Assembly (NCBI GenBank): GCA_964354375.1
Contig: CAYGZQ010000016.1
Location: forward strand, 1-52,637
From: CAYGZQ01 sp964354375 [NCBI: uncultured Planctomycetota bacterium]
Lineage (GTDB): Bacteria; JAJVIF01; JAPKYR01
DNA length: 52,637 nucleotides
Direction of reading: 5' to 3'
Part shown: positions 50,375 to 52,637 of the stretch, in pieces
How positions within the stretch are numbered: position 1 is the stretch's first letter
Layout of the letters: every line of letters begins with the position of its first letter
Notes under the pieces: generated by a model
Database searches by the model: none
Told to the model about the DNA's origin: nothing
What the model saw: only the letters and a program-made list of their open reading frames with translations
Position numbers and translations under genes: made by a program

Positions 50375-52540
50375 ATGGCTTCGGCTTATACATCGCTCCT
50401 TTCCTTCCTCCTTGGATTTTTCGTCATCGCTCTTCTTGGCGCGATGATCGCACGTCCGCTTTCGGGCGCATCGCCCCGACCGTTCCACCTCATTCTCGGC
50501 GCGACCGCCGCGATCGCGGTCTACTCGCTGCTGATGACGATCGTGGGCATGGCGGGAGGCCTTCGCTACAGCTTCGCCGTCACACTGGCAGCGTTTTTCG
50601 TCGTCGCAGCCTGGTACATCGCCTACACGATTCGGTGGGGCGGACATAAGCGCGGGAAATTCGATTGGTCGTCATGGCGACCGCAGGACGCGCCCACGAC
50701 CATCCTCGTCGTACTTCTCATTCTGTTCCAGCTCCTGATGCTCCTGAACGCGCTTGCGCCATACATCAATCCCGACGCGGAAATCAGCCACTACCTCTTT
50801 ATACGGAACTACATCGAGTCGGGACAAATCTCGATACTTCCCCAGAACGCGTTCAGCTATTACCCGCAGGCTCTGGAGCTGTCGGTGCTCACGGCGTTCG
50901 CACACGCCGGCGATCATGGCCCCGACGCTGCGAATCTATGTTTCTGGTTCATGCAGCTTCTTCTCATGGGCTGGATAGTCGATTTTTGCGTGCAGCGTGG
51001 CAAGGCGCGGGTCGGATGGCTTTTGGCGGCAGCGACGTCGGGGCTTTTCTACTGGCCGGTCATCGCCTACTCCGGTTACATCGACGGCGGCGTGACCCTG
51101 TTCTCTCTCGCCGGTACTTTCACATACTTTGGCTGGCTTCTCTCCCGCGACAGACCATCCGAAGGGAGGCCCGATCCTCGACAACCCCTGTTTGCCTTTT
51201 TCTCCCGGCTGCGGAAATCGGGATTCACGAGCCTTGCGCTCGTGGGACTGTTCCTGGGGACCGCATGCGCATCGAAATACTCCGCGCTCCCGCTCGCGGC
51301 TCTGATATTTCTGCACATTCTGTGGATTCTCGCCTCCGACAGGATTCGTCGAAAGACGACATTGGCGACATTCATCGGATTTCTGGTCTTCTTCCTGATC
51401 CCGGTCATCCCGTGGTACGGAAGGAACATCTTGGCCACGGGGAATCCTGTTTTCCCCTTCCTGAGAGGGATTTTCGGCGGACCCGAGCTGACGCTGGCGG
51501 ACGATGTCGGCACGTGGGCCACCTGGGGCATCCCGGTCACAATCACAAACTATTTTATATATCCATTAAAATTATCGTGGTTCTACCAGTTCGGGAATTC
51601 GTGGCTCAGAGTTCCCTATCTCTACATGTCATGGCTCTTCGCGCTCGCGCCGATAGCCGGCATCCTGCTCCTCCACCGACGCCTCGAGCGGATCGTCGCG
51701 ATCTGGTGCTTCGTCTTCTTCTCGTTCGCCTTTTTCGTCATGAGTCTTCAGACCCGCTACTTCCTTCCGTTCACAATCCTCGCGCTTTGGCTGGTGGTCG
51801 AATGGCTGGACGCGCTTTTCAGGGCAAAATCAAACTGGGCGCGATGGGTTGTGTTCATCATTGTTGTGGTCCCGTTTCTCTTTCAGATGAACGTCGCATG
51901 GGGGCATTTCATACAGAGGGTCCCTTATCTGACCGGCAAACTGACGAGAGCGCAGTTCATCGACCGAATCTGGCCGACTGCAGAGGTGTTCCGGGAAGCG
52001 AATGAGGTCGCGACCGCTGATAACACGCTCATGATTTTCTCCCTGAGGACCTACAATGTGAGTGCTCCGTACGTGATCCCGTCCGGCGGCGATTTCGACC
52101 CCCGCCTCACTGCGGCCCAGATGCTGAGCCGCCTTGAGCAGCAGCAGATCGGCTACCTCCTCATGGAGACGCGGATGCGACGGGGCGCGGCCCTGATCGA
52201 ATGGTGCGTCACCACCGGGGAAACCCAGGGCAGATTCACGGTGTTCGATGAGAACGAGATGATAGCCGCGATGAGAGAACGCGATGTGAGCCGCGGCCTG
52301 GCTCGTGAGATTCTCAGGCACCGGGGCGGGGAGAAATATACCGACCCGTCGGGGTCGCCGAGATGGCGGATCGATCTTTCGCAATTCTCTGAACCCGAGG
52401 TCATTGGCATCCTCAGGTTTCTCGCAAATGTGAACAAGATGGAGAGCGAGGGTGATTTGACGGGCCTCACCGACGTACGCGACATCGACCCTGTAAGACA
52501 AGACGACTGGGAGCTATATGAGATTCGGTCGCCGAACTGA
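50375..52540 (+). CDS. Multi-pass membrane protein, GT-C glycosyltransferase-like
   Basis: 721 residues. About eleven hydrophobic segments fill residues 1-510, followed by a soluble C-terminal part of about 190 residues. The first external loop INPDAEISHYLFIRNYIESG and FSYYPQALELSVL follows the GT-C/ArnT pattern, with an acidic residue near the start of the loop. Such enzymes move sugars from lipid carriers to lipids or proteins. The start is ATG 50375 or a TTG at 50369 overlapping the previous stop. Functional call is moderate. Confidence 0.65.
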   Translation: MASAYTSLLSFLLGFFVIALLGAMIARPLSGASPRPFHLILGATAAIAVYSLLMTIVGMAGGLRYSFAVTLAAFFVVAAWYIAYTIRWGGHKRGKFDWSSWRPQDAPTTILVVLLILFQLLMLLNALAPYINPDAEISHYLFIRNYIESGQISILPQNAFSYYPQALELSVLTAFAHAGDHGPDAANLCFWFMQLLLMGWIVDFCVQRGKARVGWLLAAATSGLFYWPVIAYSGYIDGGVTLFSLAGTFTYFGWLLSRDRPSEGRPDPRQPLFAFFSRLRKSGFTSLALVGLFLGTACASKYSALPLAALIFLHILWILASDRIRRKTTLATFIGFLVFFLIPVIPWYGRNILATGNPVFPFLRGIFGGPELTLADDVGTWATWGIPVTITNYFIYPLKLSWFYQFGNSWLRVPYLYMSWLFALAPIAGILLLHRRLERIVAIWCFVFFSFAFFVMSLQTRYFLPFTILALWLVVEWLDALFRAKSNWARWVVFIIVVVPFLFQMNVAWGHFIQRVPYLTGKLTRAQFIDRIWPTAEVFREANEVATADNTLMIFSLRTYNVSAPYVIPSGGDFDPRLTAAQMLSRLEQQQIGYLLMETRMRRGAALIEWCVTTGETQGRFTVFDENEMIAAMRERDVSRGLAREILRHRGGEKYTDPSGSPRWRIDLSQFSEPEVIGILRFLANVNKMESEGDLTGLTDVRDIDPVRQDDWELYEIRSPN

Positions 52541-52564
52541 TCTCTGGGGTGCTGCCATCTTCCG

Positions 52565-52634
52565 GTAGGGGCAACCCCCCGTGGTTGCCCCTACGTTCGA
52601 TTTTGAAGGGCAACCACAGGGGGTTGCCCCTACG
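52565..52634. repeat. GTAGGGGCAACC palindromic repeat
   Basis: GTAGGGGCAACC and GGTTGCCCCTAC enclose CCCCGT; after 13 bases, GGGCAACC and GGTTGCCCCTACG form a second hairpin. It lies just past the last stop and is cut close to the window end. Confidence 0.85.
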
Positions 52635-52637
52635 ATT

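Overview
The window comes from a GC-rich, flagellated, probably diderm bacterium of a poorly characterised lineage. Evidence for this is the many lipobox-bearing secreted proteins, a FliY/FliM switch with FlbD, MotAB and FliL, a sigma-54 gene, a transcarboxylase-type methylmalonyl-CoA cluster, and several dispersed palindromic repeat families like those seen in environmental genomes. I cannot assign a phylum from the sequence alone. There are no rRNA genes, tRNA genes or CRISPR arrays that I can see.

Layout. 1-5.1 kb (all minus): a putative glycoside-hydrolase lipoprotein, a HicB/HicA pair whose hicA is frameshifted, an MqsR-like toxin with an MqsA-Panacea fusion antitoxin, and a MoxR ATPase. 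5.3-10.0 kb (minus): flagellar operon flbD-motA-motB-fliL-fliM-fliY. 10.2-18.5 kb: an ABC ATPase without a permease, an iron-type alcohol dehydrogenase, a queuosine-precursor transporter, a metallo-beta-lactamase-fold hydrolase, two tandem WG-repeat secreted proteins and a B12-binding radical SAM protein. 18.6-24.5 kb: a BsuPI-like lipoprotein, a GAF/HD-GYP protein, a potassium channel, a restriction-type nuclease-domain protein flanked by direct repeats, and rpoN.

25-39.3 kb (all plus): a secreted-protein region. It holds a subtilase, a repeat-rich lipoprotein, a 903-residue beta-helix lipoprotein, a four-gene Gld-like ABC operon (ATPase, permease, GldG-like protein with a long Pro-rich tail, DUF4340 protein), and a 627-residue lipoprotein whose N-terminal domain matches that of the 903-residue protein. 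The lipoprotein at the left edge appears to share this domain too. 39.4-43.2 kb: a primary-type sigma factor diverging from a diguanylate cyclase and a degenerate GGDEF protein.

43.3-52.5 kb (plus): two carboxyltransferase (12S-type) genes, two small tandem accessory ORFs, a biotin carrier, a 5S-type carboxyltransferase and methylmalonyl-CoA epimerase. Together they resemble the methylmalonyl-CoA/pyruvate transcarboxylase set; no biotin carboxylase or sodium-pump membrane subunit is present here. A GxxExxY (PD-(D/E)xK nuclease fold) gene, bracketed by two near-identical long hairpins, sits in the middle of this operon. The window ends with a GT-C-like membrane protein and a palindromic repeat.

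The most unusual signals are the hairpin-bracketed GxxExxY cassette, a set of hairpins that keep one loop but have unrelated stems, and the family of modular lipoproteins sharing an N-terminal domain around the Gld-like transporter.
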